DNA of 64,000 nucleotides from Symbiodinium natans. Taxonomy: Eukaryota; Sar; Dinophyceae; Suessiales; Symbiodiniaceae. The stretch is from positions 1-64,000 of the forward strand of contig CAJNDS010002309.1 of assembly GCA_905221605.1 (NCBI GenBank), given 5' to 3'. Below, piece by piece: positions 22,428-32,455 of this stretch (positions are counted from its first letter, which is position 1; every line of letters begins with the position of its first letter). A model generated the notes under the pieces. The model made no database searches. It saw only the letters and a list, made by a program, of their open reading frames with translations, and was not told the DNA's origin. The position numbers were made by a program, and so were the translations under genes.

Positions 22428-25400
22428 CTTTGGCCGCGCCTAGCCCCTAAACCCTAAACCCTAAACCCTAAACCCTAAATCCTAAACCTCTCCTACCATA
22501 TAATTATAAACCTTAATGGTATTCGTGGGCAAGGCCCAAATATTCGTGGGCAAGGCCCAAAGATTCGTGGGCAAGGCCCAAATATTCGTGGGCAAGGCCC
22601 AAAATCCGGATTTTGGGCCTTGCCCACGAATTTTTGGGCCTTGCCCACGAATATTTGGGCCTTGCCCACGAATTTCTGGGGTTGTTGGTTCGTGGGCAAG
22701 GCCCAAAAATTCGTGGGCAAGGCCCAAATATTCGTGGGCAAGGCCCAAATATTCGTGGGCAAGGCCCAAATATTCGTGGGCAAGGCCCAAATATTCGTGG
22801 GCAAAGCCCAAATATTCGTGGGCAAGGCCCAAATATTCGTGGGCAAGGCCCAAATATTCGTGGGCAAGGCCCAAGTATTCGTGGGCAAGGCCCAAAAATT
22901 CGTGGGCAAGGCCCAAGGCCCACAATGCCCTTGAGACCCTAAACCGTTGAGCCCCTAAACCCTTGAGACCCTAAACACTTGAGACCCTAATTAGGGTTTC
23001 AGGGCCTCAAGGCCTGGCGTTTAGGGTTTCAGGGCCTCAGGGTGGCCTCAAGGCATGGCGTTTAGGGTTTCAAGGCCTCAGGGCCTGTGTTTAGGGTTCC
23101 AGGGCCCAGCGTTTAGGGTTTCAAGGCTTCAGGGCCTGTGTTTAGGGTTTCAGGGCCTCAGGGCCTGTGTTTAGGGTTTCAGGGCCCAGCGTTTAAGGTT
23201 TCAAGGCCTCAAAGCCTGTGTTTAGGGGTTTCAGGGCCTCAGGGCCTGTGTTTAGGGTTCCAGGGCCCAGCGTTTAGGGTTTCAAGGCTTCAGGGCCTGT
23301 GTTTAGGGTTTCAGGGCCTCAGGGCCTGTGTTTAGGGTTTCAGGGCCCAGCGTTTAGGGTTTAAAGGCCTCAAAGCCTGTGTTTAGGGTTTCAGGGCCTC
23401 AGGGCCTGTGTTTAGGGTTTCAGGGCCCAGCGTTTAGGGTTTCAAGGCCTCAGGGCCTGTGTTTAGGGTTTCAGGGCCTCAGGGCCTGTGTTTAGGGTTT
23501 CAGGGCCCAGCGTTTAGGGTTTCAAGGCCTCAGGGCCTCAGGGCTGTGTTTAGGGTTTCAGGGCCCAGGGCCTCAGGGCCTGTGTTTAGGGTTTCAGGGC
23601 CTCAGGGCCCGGGTTTCAGGGCCCAGCGTTTAGGGTTTCAAGGCCTCAGGGCCTGTGTTTAGGGTTTCAGGGCCTCAGGGCCTGTGTTTAGGGTTTCAGG
23701 GCCCAGCGTTTAGGGTTTCAGGCCTCAGGGCCTGTGTTTAGGGTTTCAGGGCCCAGCGTTTAGGGTTTCAAGGCCTCAGGGCCTGTGTTTAGGGTTTCAG
23801 GGCCTCAGGGCCTGTGTTTAGGGTTTCAGGGCCCAGCGGGGTTTCAAGGCCTCAAGGCCTGTGTTTAGGGTTTCAGGCCTCGTGTTTAAGGCCTCAAAGC
23901 CTCAGGGCCTCAGCTCAGTTGTGTTTAGGGTTTCAGGCCCAGCGTTTAGGGTTTCAAGGCTGTGTTTAGGGTTTCAGGGCCTCAGGGCCTGTGTTTAGGG
24001 TTTCAGGGCCCAGCGTTTAGGGTTTCAAGGCCTCAGGGCCTGTGTTTAGGGTTTCAGGGCCTCAGGGCCTGTGTTTAGGGTTTCAGGGCCCAGCGTTTAG
24101 GGTTTCAAGGCCTCAAAGCCTGTGTTTAGGGTTTCAGGGCGTTTGTTTAGGGAAGTCATTCATTTTGTTTCAGGGGGTTTTTCATCCTAATAAAAAGAAG
24201 AAACTTTTTATTTCTTAGGTTATGGGAACTTCGGGTGGGTGGGTATTTTTCGATGTTCTAAACACAGAGCCTAAACGAGAAACTGCTCGACCAGGAGCTC
24301 TTGAACCCTAAACCCTAAACCCTAAACCCTAAACCCTAAACCCTAAACCCTGGGTTCACGGGATTTTTGGGCTGATCCGGTCCTGCAGGTCGTCACTGCA
24401 GATCCTCCTGACCTCCATGTTGGGGTTGACCTGGCAGCAGCACTCTGAACACAGAGGGTTTAGGGTTTAGGGTTTGGGGTCTGGGGTTTAGGGTTTAGGG
24501 TTTGGGGTTTAGGGTTCAGGGTTTAGGGTTTAGGGTTTAGGGTTTAGGGCCCCGAAACCCGAGTCTCCGCTGTAGCCAGGCTGAAGCGCACCCGTGCGCT
24601 CGATGAGCAACCCAAAGGGACTACCCTTAACCCTAAACCCTAAACCCTAAACCCTAAACCCCTAAACCCTAAACCCTAAAACCCTAAACCCTAAAACCCT
24701 AAACCCTAACCCTAAACCCTAAACAAACTCTAAACCCTAAATAAACCCTAAACCCTAAACCCTAAACCCTAAAGCCATGTCCTCGAACCTAACTTTGCGC
24801 ATGCGCGAGATCCAAGTTCTCATTTGGTAAGGGCTTGGGGGCCCTCTTGGCATCCAGAAAAAGACTCTTCCAGGCTTCTTTTGCGCAGCACTAGGACTAG
24901 TGCTGGCACAAGAAACAACCGCGGTACGCGTAGAAGTAGTATTAATGGTAGCAGTAGTAGTCGCAGTCGCATTCGTAATCCTAGTCGTAGTCGTAATTGT
25001 AGTCGCAGTCGTAGCAACAGCAGTAGCGGCACCAGTCGTAGGTAGCCTCCTACACCCGACCCTTAGTCCTTCTGCAAGCCCTAGTAATGAGTCTGTCGTA
25101 GCTATGTAACCTGTCAGGAGGAACCCCACAAGCCCCAAACCCCAAACCCTAAACCCTAAACCCTAAACCCTAAACCCTAAACCCTCCATAGACCTGACAT
25201 CCTAAACCTTGAAGATCGCAAACCTTGTTGACCGAGCCCTTCATCCTGAGGCTTAAGCCCCGACCCCAAAAGCCTGAAACCCGAAACCCTAAACCCTAAA
25301 CCCTAAACCCTAAACCCTAAACCCTAAACCCTAAACCCACCCGAGTCTTCGAAACTTCTGCACGCGGGGCCTGCTCCCAGCTTGTGGCACAGATGCGACA

Positions 25401-28400
25401 AATCCTGAGCTCGGGGGGGTGCTCAGTGCAGCCACATTAATCCTAGGATGGCCCTTAAAATTTTAGGGTTTAGGGTTTAGGGTTTAGGGTTTAGGGTTTA
25501 GGGTTTAGGGTTTAGGGTTTAGGGCAAGGGCCTACCTAGAATCCCAAGTCCTCAACCCTTACAGGGTTTGAGGGCTGAGGGCTTGGGGGTTAGGGTCCAG
25601 GGTTTAAGGCCATTTTGGGGGTTTACGAAAATGAGGGTCCCTTAAGATAGACCGAAATGGTAGAAACCTTACACTAAGGACCCTACCCCCCTCATTTCCG
25701 AAACCCCCTTTTCTAGGCTGTCCAGTAACCTAGGCTTAAAAAGGGTGCCCTTTTTTGCTTAAAGGGTTTATAAGGGCCCCAAAAGGGAATAAGGGTACTA
25801 CTGGGCATCCTAGTTTTGAGGCCAGGGAGCAGTGGGGCGTCATCCCACCCTTGCTCCCAATACATCCAGACGATTGGAGGCACGGAGCACTGCGCATCCT
25901 GCAAGCGTCAGCGGTTGACCCGATGATCCTTACAAAAAGGGTGCCCTTTTTTTGGTTTTAAATTGGGCTTTAGAAGGGAACCCCAACCCTAAAAAAGGGA
26001 AATAAGGGTGTACTCCGGGTCCTTATTCACCCCCGTCATCAGTTTCATGACCGACACCACTACCGCCCAACACGCAACATCAGCATCACCGGCGCGGTCA
26101 GCAGCACCACCACCACTGCCACCACCACCACCGCCGCCACCACCACCACCACCGCCGCCACCACCACCACCACCGCCCCCACCACCACCGCCCCCACCAC
26201 CACCACCGCCGCCGCCGCCACCACCACCACCACCACCACCGCAGTCACCATCTTCTTGTGCCCCATCAACAACATCCTCAGTCTCCTAATACCACGATCA
26301 TCAGCGTCGTCAATACCTGTCTTTGTCTCGTTCCAACATGCTTGCTTCGATTTTGCTGCCGTCGTCGGTTCGTTGGTGTGGCTGTGTTGGCATCTCCGGG
26401 TACTAAACCCCAAAAACCCTAAAAACACCCTAAAAACCCAAAAACCCTAAAACCCCTAAAAACCCTAAAACCCCTAAAAACCCCTAAAAACCCCAGAAAC
26501 CCTAAAAAACCCTAAAAACCCTATAAACCCTATAAACCCTAGAAACCCGAAAATTCGAGCCTCGGCCGGGAAAATGTTGCAAGTTGGGGGGGGGGGGGGG
26601 GAGAGACAGTAAAAACCTGAAATCCGAAGCCTAAAGGGCCTAAACCCCAAAGCCGAAAACGAGAAAAATGTCGTGACTGAGGCCAATCGGGTTTTGGGTT
26701 CGGGTTTAGGGTAAACCCTAAACCCTAAACCCTGTAAACAATGAAACTCCTCTGAGCCTGCAGCCCTAAACCCTGATTGAAACCCCTAATGGCTCAACTC
26801 AAAGGGGAGGGTTTAGGGTTTGGGGTTTAGGGTTTGGGGTTTAGGGTTTAGGGTTTGGGGTTTAGGGTTTAGGGGCCCTCAACCCCCTGCCTAATTCTCA
26901 AGCAGGTCTCGTAGTGGGCTGGGTGCCAGGGCCCGGGTGGGAATTATAGGTTTGTGGGTGTTGAGGGTTTGCAGGGTTCGACAACCCTCAACCCTAAGCC
27001 CTCAACCCTAAAGCCATGAAGACCCGAAACTGTAAACCCTAAGGGTGACGGGGAACTTTGCGAAATCCATGTCTGCGTAACTACTTTCTGCTTCAGGTTT
27101 AGGGTTTAGGGTTTAGGGTTTAGGGATTAGGGATTAGGGTTTGGGGTTTAGGGTTTGGGGTTTAGGGCTTAGGGTTTAAACCTACTTGCTTAAGAACCCC
27201 CAGAAATGAAAGATAATAGTCCCTCCACCGCCCTGGTCAAGAAGAACATTAGTGTTTCTTTTGGGGGGGGGGGGGGTTCTTAAGCAACTACTGGGCGGCA
27301 AGAATTTGTTGCAGAGAGCCCAATACCACGTGATTCAGGAAAATAGCACAAACTATTCCGGGCTTACTATTTTTATTCATATTTTTGGTTACGATTTGAA
27401 GTATATCCCTTAATTAAGCAGTATCTCGACTTAATTAAGGTGCAGTTCATAGTCCGGGTTTGCTCCTTAACACAGGGCTGTAGCAATAAACCCTAAACCC
27501 TAAACCCCAAACCCCAAACCCCAAACCCTAAACCCCAAACCCTAAACCCCAAACCCTAAACCCTAAACCCCAAACCCTAAACCCTAAACCCTAAGTTGGG
27601 CTACGGCTGCCGTCCTTCCGCTCAGACAGCGTCTGCAGGGTGTGCAGCTCCATCGGCTCATAGAGCTCTTTTTCGGGTGTATCCTGACGCTTTAGGGTTT
27701 AGGGTTCAGGGTTTAGGGTTTAGGGTTCAGGGTTCAGGGTTCAGGGTTTAGGGGTTTAGGGGTTTAGGGCTCAGGGTTCAGGGTTTAGGGCCTAGGGTTT
27801 CGGGTTTAGGGCGAAACGGAACTTTAAAAGGCATGGGTAACCATGAACCGAAGCCCTAGACCCTAATCCCTAAATCCTATAGAACGCACGTGCACTCTCC
27901 GCAAGAGCTACGCTCAAACACTGCAGGTCTCCTGTTCGTGGTGCCACAGAGTGCGCTGCTTGAAAGTGCAGAAGCTGGAACTACCCGATATAAGCCCTAA
28001 ACCCTATACCCTAAACCCTGGGGAGCTTCTTGCATGGGAAGTCCTCGGTGTTGCTGACATACAGCTCCGCCTGCTCTTCATCCGTACATTGGTGCGATGG
28101 TGCGGGCCTGACGGCAGCCGCAGCGAAATCAAACTCGATCTGTCCTACATCCTTCAGCAAGCCAGGTCCCATTTCGGGGTTTAGGGTTTAGGGTTTAGGG
28201 CTTAGGGTTTAGTGTTTAGGGTTTCAGGCGCTGATCAGGTGTAGCAAAGTACACAGGGACAGCACGAAACACCAGCCTCACCCATTATAGTCTCGAATAG
28301 ATCCTCCCACACAGCTCGTTGTGATTAAGCATTTCTGACTTGAGGACACTCATCACCAATCCCAGAACAAGTTGTCCCACTCACACAGCTCTCAAAAAAG

Positions 28401-29062
28401 AAGCTTCACTACGAAGACCCCCCCCCCCCTCCCAAGAAATCAAAAATGATCCTCCTCATAGGGTGAATCTAGGGTTTGTTATTTCTATTTTGGGGGGGTT
28501 CTTAAGCCAAATAGTAGTTCACAACGTACCTTGCAGTTGGTGGAGTGTTTGCTAGTACTTTTGCCGACTTGGCACGCGAGATGGTTCAGCACGTGCGCCG
28601 ACGCTGCAAGCGTGGCAGCGATCACGAAGAGGCTGAAAAAATACGAGTCTGGACCGAAGACCTCAGTCTGTTCAGGATCTAGGGTTTAGGGTTTGGGTTT
28701 TGGGGTTTGGGGTTTAGGGTGTTAAAGCACCCCCCTGAACCCTGCGCCCTAACATCCTAAAGCCCTTAGTGCCCGAGGCCTGGCAGGATGATATTGTTTG
28801 TAAATGGGCTTCCTCACCCTAAACCCTAAACCCTAAACCCTCAGCCCTAAGCCCTAATCCCTAAGTTTCGTTTGGTTTAAAAGACATGGCAGCTTGAATC
28901 ATTGCTGCTGCAGCCAAGGGCATTTTTCTCAATAGGGTATCGTTTCATGTGGGGTTAAGGATACTGCCTGGGTCTTGGACTACTCTTAACTTTTAACTAG
29001 ACAGGCTTCAAGCACAGCTTGCCCGCGCAGGCACGGACACATGTCCTCCGAGACACAAGCAT
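22376..29062 (-). CDS. Multi-exon gene: type II membrane glycosyltransferase (span)
   Basis: Span of the best-supported gene, read on the minus strand from 29062 down to at least 22376. Exons in order encode a basic N-terminus, a single hydrophobic anchor, a stem, and conserved blocks of a nucleotide-sugar glycosyltransferase of the capsular-polysaccharide-synthesis / GT32 type: WMYWEQGWDDAP, then CATSWEQ, then VNPNMEVRR, then a block ending FPVAAARM. Known members start their catalytic domain with W-x2-W-x3-G-x3-AP, C-x2-SW and NP-x2-EV in this order. An anchor followed by a lumenal catalytic domain is the usual Golgi layout. Introns hold telomeric blocks, introners and a 1.6 kb minisatellite. 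The 3' end (the expected D-x-D and GG-x-W blocks) was not found with confidence. The domain call is from memory of the family, not a search. Confidence 0.62.
22486..22520. repeat. Conserved flank A (left), copy 1
   Basis: CTCTCCTACCAT then AAACCTTAAT, just before the 21-bp minisatellite. The same string with a few changes precedes the unrelated 22-bp minisatellite at 58348-58380. Confidence 0.65.
22521..22921. repeat. 21-bp palindromic minisatellite with internal inversion
   Basis: Unit ATTCGTGGGCAAGGCCCAAAT. Four units forward (22521-22604), a perfect palindromic junction AAAATCCGGATTTT (22601-22614), about three units inverted (to 22676), then eleven forward. Each unit contains GGGCAAGGCCC, itself able to pair, so the array can form many small hairpins and one large one. 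Being 7 codons long it is open in six frames, so its long ORFs are artefacts. Confidence 0.95.
22925..24150. repeat. 80-bp higher-order minisatellite containing the telomere heptamer
   Basis: Three related subunits (about 29, 22 and 29 bp), each starting GTTTAGGGTTTCA(G/A)GGC and ending CTCAGGGCCTGT or CCAGC, alternate as an 80-bp higher-order unit about ten times, with deletions. Each subunit contains one telomeric heptamer plus a GC-rich tail with GGCCTCAGGGCC. It lies in an intron of the glycosyltransferase gene. Confidence 0.95.
24160..24302. repeat. Conserved flank A (right), copy 1
   Basis: Contains TCGGGTGGGTGGGT, an AT-rich spacer, then AAACTGCTCGACC and TTGAACCCTAAA. The same order and spacing occur at 58670-58772. 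Confidence 0.7.
24360..24430 (-). CDS. Glycosyltransferase exon with VNPNMEVRR
   Basis: 23 codons plus two bases from acceptor CTGCCAG to donor CC|GTGAAC. Product VNPNMEVRRICSDDLQD then RISPKI. The NP-x2-EV-R block follows SWE in PF05704/GT32-type enzymes. Telomeric blocks touch both sides. Phase 0 entry matches the exon at 25371-25404. The following intron contains the minisatellites at 22.5-24.15 kb. Confidence 0.68.
24755..25138 (-). CDS. Thr/Ala-rich ORF over a trinucleotide tract
   Basis: Minus ORF of 127 codons inside an intron of the glycosyltransferase gene: hydrophobic start (MGLVGFLLTGYIA), Thr/Ala-rich middle made by an imperfect (GTA/GTC)n tract, then FFWMPRGPPSPYQMRTWISR. The tract is open on both strands. 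Probably not an independent gene, although the terminal segment could be an exon. Confidence 0.22.
   Translation of the reverse strand: MGLVGFLLTGYIATTDSLLGLAEGLRVGCRRLPTTGAATAVATTATTITTTTRITNATATTTATINTTSTRTAVVSCASTSPSAAQKKPGRVFFWMPRGPPSPYQMRTWISRMRKVRFEDMALGFRV
25371..25404 (-). CDS. Glycosyltransferase exon with CATSWEQ
   Basis: A 34-base exon: acceptor CTCAG, one base completing the preceding codon, then ICRICATSWEQ, ending at a GC donor (CAG|GCCCCG). Family members carry C-x2-SW-E shortly after the W-x2-W...AP block. With the GC donor the frame joins VNPNMEVRR of the next exon exactly, restoring the SWE-x-VNP-x2-EV run of the family. A longer version to a GTGGG donor at 25341 is possible but breaks this match. 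Confidence 0.58.
25616..25708. mobile_element. Introner family F9 (GGGGGTTTCCGAAA ends)
   Basis: Ends GGGGGTTTACGAAAATGAGGG and its mirror. Related copies: 5879-5965, 14338-14430, 29738-29838 (within an F8 remnant), 42457-42545, 59180-59275. It lies next to the F2 copy in the glycosyltransferase gene. Confidence 0.72.
25713..25813. mobile_element. Introner family F2 (CTAGGATGCCCAGTA ends)
   Basis: About 100 bp, ends CTAGG(A/C)TG(C/T)CCAGTA inverted, interior AAGGGTGCCCTTTTTTGC and AAAAGGGAATAAGG. Copies at 19819-19930 and 52868-52980 are about 85 percent alike. Intron ends would be GC-AG on one strand and GA-AG on the other. This copy bounds the glycosyltransferase exon 25810-25898. Confidence 0.8.
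25810..25898 (-). CDS. Glycosyltransferase exon with WMYWEQGWDDAP
   Basis: 29 codons plus two bases from acceptor TTGCAG. Product DAQCSVPPIVWMYWEQGWDD then APLLPGLKT. The motif P-P-I-V-W-M-Y-W-E-Q-G-W-x2-AP is the hallmark start of capsular-polysaccharide-synthesis (PF05704-like) and related GT32 transferases, which act on sugar donors in the secretory pathway. This is the only clear homology I recognise in the window, and it fixes the strand. The exon ends in CTAG at the edge of an inverted-repeat introner (25713-25813). The plus-strand shadow is also open and looks protein-like, a warning for other exon calls. Confidence 0.75.
26055..26252. repeat. (CCA/CCG/CCC)n trinucleotide tract
   Basis: Imperfect CCACCACCG-type repeat. 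It encodes poly-Pro, poly-Thr or poly-Ala on the plus strand and poly-Val, Ala or Gly on the minus strand; all frames are open, so the 93- and 122-codon ORFs over it are not evidence of a gene. Confidence 0.95.
26317..26393 (-). CDS. Possible exon between stem and catalytic exons
   Basis: Open minus-strand segment from a CGGAG acceptor to an AG|GTATTG donor, product starting MPTQPHQRTDDGSK and ending LERDKDR. It lies between the stem exons and the catalytic exon, but its phase does not clearly match the exon at 27605-27683. It borders the (CCA/CCG)n tract on its lower side. Confidence 0.3.
27184..27296. mobile_element. Introner family F11 (poly-C, CTTGCTTAAGAACCCCC ends)
   Basis: Ends CTACTTGCTTAAGAACCCCC and GGGGGGTTCTTAAGCAACTA with AAATGAAAGAT inside. 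Copies: 6985-7200 (degenerate), 28395-28520, 35321-35484, 46540-46645, 49085-49205, 49736-49935 (interrupted by F5), 61823-61882 (inside F3). Explains many of the poly-C and poly-G tracts. Confidence 0.75.
27605..27683 (-). CDS. Glycosyltransferase gene, stem exon 2
   Basis: 26 codons plus one base between acceptor GTCAG and donor C|GTAGCC. Product begins DTPEKELYEPMEL and continues LQTLSERKDG. GC-rich third positions and correct entry phase from the preceding exon. Bounded on both sides by telomeric blocks (G-rich on the plus strand above, C-rich below). The ELYE...Q-(S/T)-(F/L)-S pattern recalls the candidate exon at 43054-43141. Confidence 0.5.
28017..28151 (-). CDS. Glycosyltransferase gene, stem exon
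   Basis: Exactly 45 codons, phase 0 to phase 0, from an AAG acceptor to the donor G|GTTTAGGG, where the telomeric heptamer itself supplies the GT. Product begins DVGQIEFDF, is acidic (TDEEQAELY) and has no hydrophobic segment, as expected of a lumenal stem. The plus strand over the same bases is open too (GELLAWEVLGV...), so the call depends on phase linkage with neighbours. Confidence 0.5.
28530..28667 (-). CDS. Glycosyltransferase gene, membrane-anchor exon
   Basis: Exactly 46 codons between a CAG acceptor and a good GTACGT donor, phase 0 at both ends. The product begins TEVFGPDS and then has a hydrophobic helix of about 20 residues (YFFSLFVIAATLAASAHVL) followed by a polar stretch rich in K, S, T and N. 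This fits a signal anchor. The downstream intron starts directly with a poly-C inverted-repeat introner (28395-28520). The plus strand is also open here, with a charged, plausible-looking peptide, so strand rests on the donor and on linkage to the recognised exons. Confidence 0.52.
29003..29062 (-). CDS. Glycosyltransferase gene, possible first exon
   Basis: Twenty codons from ATG (29062-29060) to a GTCTAG donor, giving MLVSRRTCVRACAGKLCLKP. It ends in phase 0, matching the phase-0 start of the next exon. A basic N-terminus before a membrane anchor suits a type II protein. The start is a guess: no promoter or transcript evidence is visible, and the exon lies next to a CCCTAAA block. Confidence 0.33.
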
Positions 29063-29338
29063 GCGACCCTTAAACCCTAAACCCTAAACCCTAAACCCCA
29101 AACCCTAAACCCTAAACCCTAAGCCCACAGGAATTCAATGCAAAGCGGAAGCCGCAAGTCGTGTCTAAGCAGCCAGACGCAGAGAACGTCATTCGGAGAC
29201 AGACCTACTACCTACTTACACATACACACATTATAAAGGCCGGTGGCCTCTTTGTCTGTTACCCACTTATACCTTCACATAGCCCCCAGAGAACCCTAAT
29301 AAGAACCCACAAAACAGAAACCCTACTTAAAGAGACCA

Positions 29339-29427
29339 CCACATACATACATACATACATACATACATACATACATACATACATACATACATACATACAT
29401 ACATACATACATACATACATACATACC
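29339..29427. repeat. (ACAT)n microsatellite
   Basis: About 22 perfect tetranucleotide units, running directly into CCCTAAA units. Confidence 0.97.
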
Positions 29428-30532
29428 TAAACCCTAAACCTTAAACCCTAAACCCTATGCACACATATGAACAGAGCCTGACATGGGACTTCTATGTACT
29501 GCTTGAGGTCAAAAACGAGCCCGCGTAAATTGCAGTTCTGGATGTTCTATCTCCTGGAGACCCTCAACCTGGATGTAGCCAGCTAGGATGGCCCCAAGAA
29601 CCCTCTGAAAAGTACTGGGTTTAGGGCTTAGGGCTTAGGGCTCAGGGTTTAGGGTTTAGGGTTTAGGGTTTAGGGTTTAGGGTTTAGGGTTTAGGAGGGC
29701 CTACCTGGACAGTAAACGCGCGCAAGTGACTTGGGCACTTCCCAAAATAGGGGTACCCCGTGTATACCCCAAAATGGAATAGACTCCCCTTGAAAGGGAC
29801 CCCCAAAACGGGTACCCCTATTTTCGGAAACCTCCATATTTGGTCGTAGATGAGGGGTTCCCCAATTAAGGGCCCCATATTGAGGGACCCTGTAACTACC
29901 CTGAGAGTAAACCCTAAACCCTAAACCCAACACCCTATAGGGTTTGTACCCCCCCGTTCGGAAACCCCCACTTGCGAAGGAAGCTGCCAGAAGAACTCGG
30001 CTCATGAGAAACCTCGATGGCGGCAAGCATATTGTGCCGTTCCGGCGCATAGGTTGATCAGGCATCGCTGCGGTGCCCTAAACCCTAAACCCTAAACCCC
30101 AAACCCTAAAACCTAAGCCAAAAACCCTAGACCCGAACAACACTCTGAACGCTGGTACAGGTACTGTCATCTTGCATGCCATACCGGGACCATCGCAGTT
30201 AGAGTACGGAGATAGAAATCAGGAGGGATCCAACAAGGGGTTTCAAACCCTTAGGTCCAGGCTTTCGGACATAGTTGTCGGGGATGGGGCTGGGTTTTGG
30301 TGTTAGCCTCCCTCCTCCCCTCCATCTCCCCCTCCTCCCCTTCCCTCTCCTCACTTTTCCTCTCCTCCCCTTGCCCCCTCCCCCCGTCCTCCCTCCTTCC
30401 CCCCCCCCTCCGCCCCGCCACCCCAAGTAAAAGAACAAACAAAAGCAGTTAACCGGTTTAGGGTTTAGGGTTTAAGGTTTAGGGTTTAGGGTTTAGGGTT
30501 TAGGGTTTAGGGTTTAGGGTTTAGGGTTTAGC

Positions 30533-30617
30533 CGAGGCACGGCATGAGGCCAGCTCCTAGGCTGGCAGCTACGGAGAAAAGCGCCGAATCGATGGAGGTG
30601 AGGCTCTGTTGGCGGTC
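30533..30617 (-). CDS. Candidate exon DRQQSLTSIDSALFSVAASL
   Basis: 28 codons plus one base from acceptor CCCGAG to a GC donor against a telomeric block. Product DRQQSLTSIDSALFSVAASL then GAGLMPCL, hydrophobic in its second half and C/G-ending. Confidence 0.45.
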
Positions 30618-32221
30618 CTCGGGCAAGGGCTTAAGGGTTTTTAGGGTTTAGGGTTCATGGGTTTGGGCGGTCCTCCGGCAAGGGTCTAAGGGTTTTTTAG
30701 GGTTTAGGGTTTTTTCTGGGCTTGGGTTCTCTCCTTTTGAGGAGCTGGTGCACATTGTGTTGTTTTCTTTGCGTTGCTTGAAAGACCCAGGCATTTCTTG
30801 GGCCCTAAACCCTAAACCCTAAACCCTAAACCCTAAACCCTAAACCCTAAACCCTAAACCCTAAACCCTAAACCCTAAACCCTAAACCCTAAGGTTTGGA
30901 TTCGATTTGGGACTTTCGGCTTGAGAGGGTTTGTATTTCGAGCAGGGGTTTGGGTTTTCGGGCTCACTTTCAGCGACCTTAGCGGTTCTCATGCGGGTCG
31001 CAGGGAATTTGGGAAAGGTCTTACCGTCCTGGGAGCCCCTTGTAACTGATGGGCTTTACGGCTTGCTTTCAGGGCTTGTTTAGGGTTTAGGGTTTAGGGT
31101 TTAGGGTTTAGGGTTTAGGGTTTGGGGTTTGGGGTACGGGGTTTAGGGTTTGGGGCGTGTTCTAGGGATCGTTGTTTTTTGTTGTTTCTAACCCAAGCTT
31201 CTAGGGATTAGGTAGGGCCCTGTCGGTCCACGCAACCTATCTAAGTTAGGGTTTAGGGCTTAGGGTTTGGGGCTTAGGGTTTAGGGTTTAGGGTTCAGGA
31301 TTTAGGGTTTAGAGTTTGGGCTTTATTGCATATTACAGATTTGCAGTAATTTCGGGTACTACTTCCGAGGTATTGAAATTCATGTTTGCATTCGATCCTT
31401 GAGCTCATTGCTCGGAACTTGCGGTGTCAAACACTGATGGAGTTCGAGTTGATCCAAACCCTAAACCCTAAGCCCTAAGGCCTAAGCCCTAAACCCTAAA
31501 CCCTAAACCCTCCAATTGATGCAACTACGTGGCAGCCTTTTGCAGCAAGGGCCCTAAAGTCATTTAGCCGTTCATCGTTTTGCCGTGGTGTGCGACCCTT
31601 CACAGATTTCTCCTGCTGGAGTCTTGGAGCTGGTGCATGTCCCTTAACCCTGAACCCTGAACCCTAAACCCGAAACCCTAAACCCCAAACCCTTACCCTT
31701 ATCGCATTGGCTATTCTGATGTGCAGGTTGTGATCAGCTCAGCAGGCTTACTACGCTGAGCCTGGTTCACACACAAAGCGATGTACACATGCAAAACCTT
31801 CCCGTTTGCACATTGATCATGGAAGTGTACTTGGTTGCTCGCAAAAAATGCCCGAAGAAGACCTCTGAGGTCCTCCCGCCTTGGACACCTGCAACATCAA
31901 CTCAACCCTGACGTAAGGAAGCACTTCGGCAAGGGACAGTCAGACCCCGAACTCATCATCCTCAACATCATCATCATCGTCGTCATCGTCATCTTCAGCA
32001 TCGGTATGAGAATAATGAAAAAGCACATCCACGCCTTTGCCCGCTTTTGCGGTTTAGGGTTTTGGGTTTAGGGCTTAGGGCTTAGGGTTTAGGGATGAAG
32101 CTGCCTCATGCATCATCCCGAAAGCAGTCCTTGACCATGGAGATCGTCATGGCGTAGGAAGGCCCTGCACCCAGGGCAACGCCCCCGACGGCAAGGACCA
32201 CGGCCGGTAGCCTGGGTCAGG

Positions 32222-32455
<234 letters not shown>

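Noticed and set aside
22482-22950. Six ORFs of 104-147 codons with heptapeptide repeats
   Set aside because: A 21-bp unit without stops reads open in every frame of both strands; no protein is implied.
22521-24150. CRISPR-like array
   Set aside because: Repeats are directly contiguous with no unique spacers, units vary, and the genome is eukaryotic.
25755-25961. Plus-strand ORF (HPDDWRHGALRILQ) over the glycosyltransferase exon
   Set aside because: Looks protein-like, but the minus strand carries the recognisable WMYWEQGWDDAP motif with fitting splice phases. Kept as a warning that appearance alone does not give the strand.
26008-26428. Poly-proline and poly-valine ORFs
   Set aside because: Products of the (CCA/CCG)n tract, open on both strands.
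29684-30065. 124-codon minus ORF and the opposite plus frame KEAARRTRLMRNLDGGK
   Set aside because: The ORF runs through introner remnants; the remaining 30 codons are equally open on both strands, so neither is claimed.
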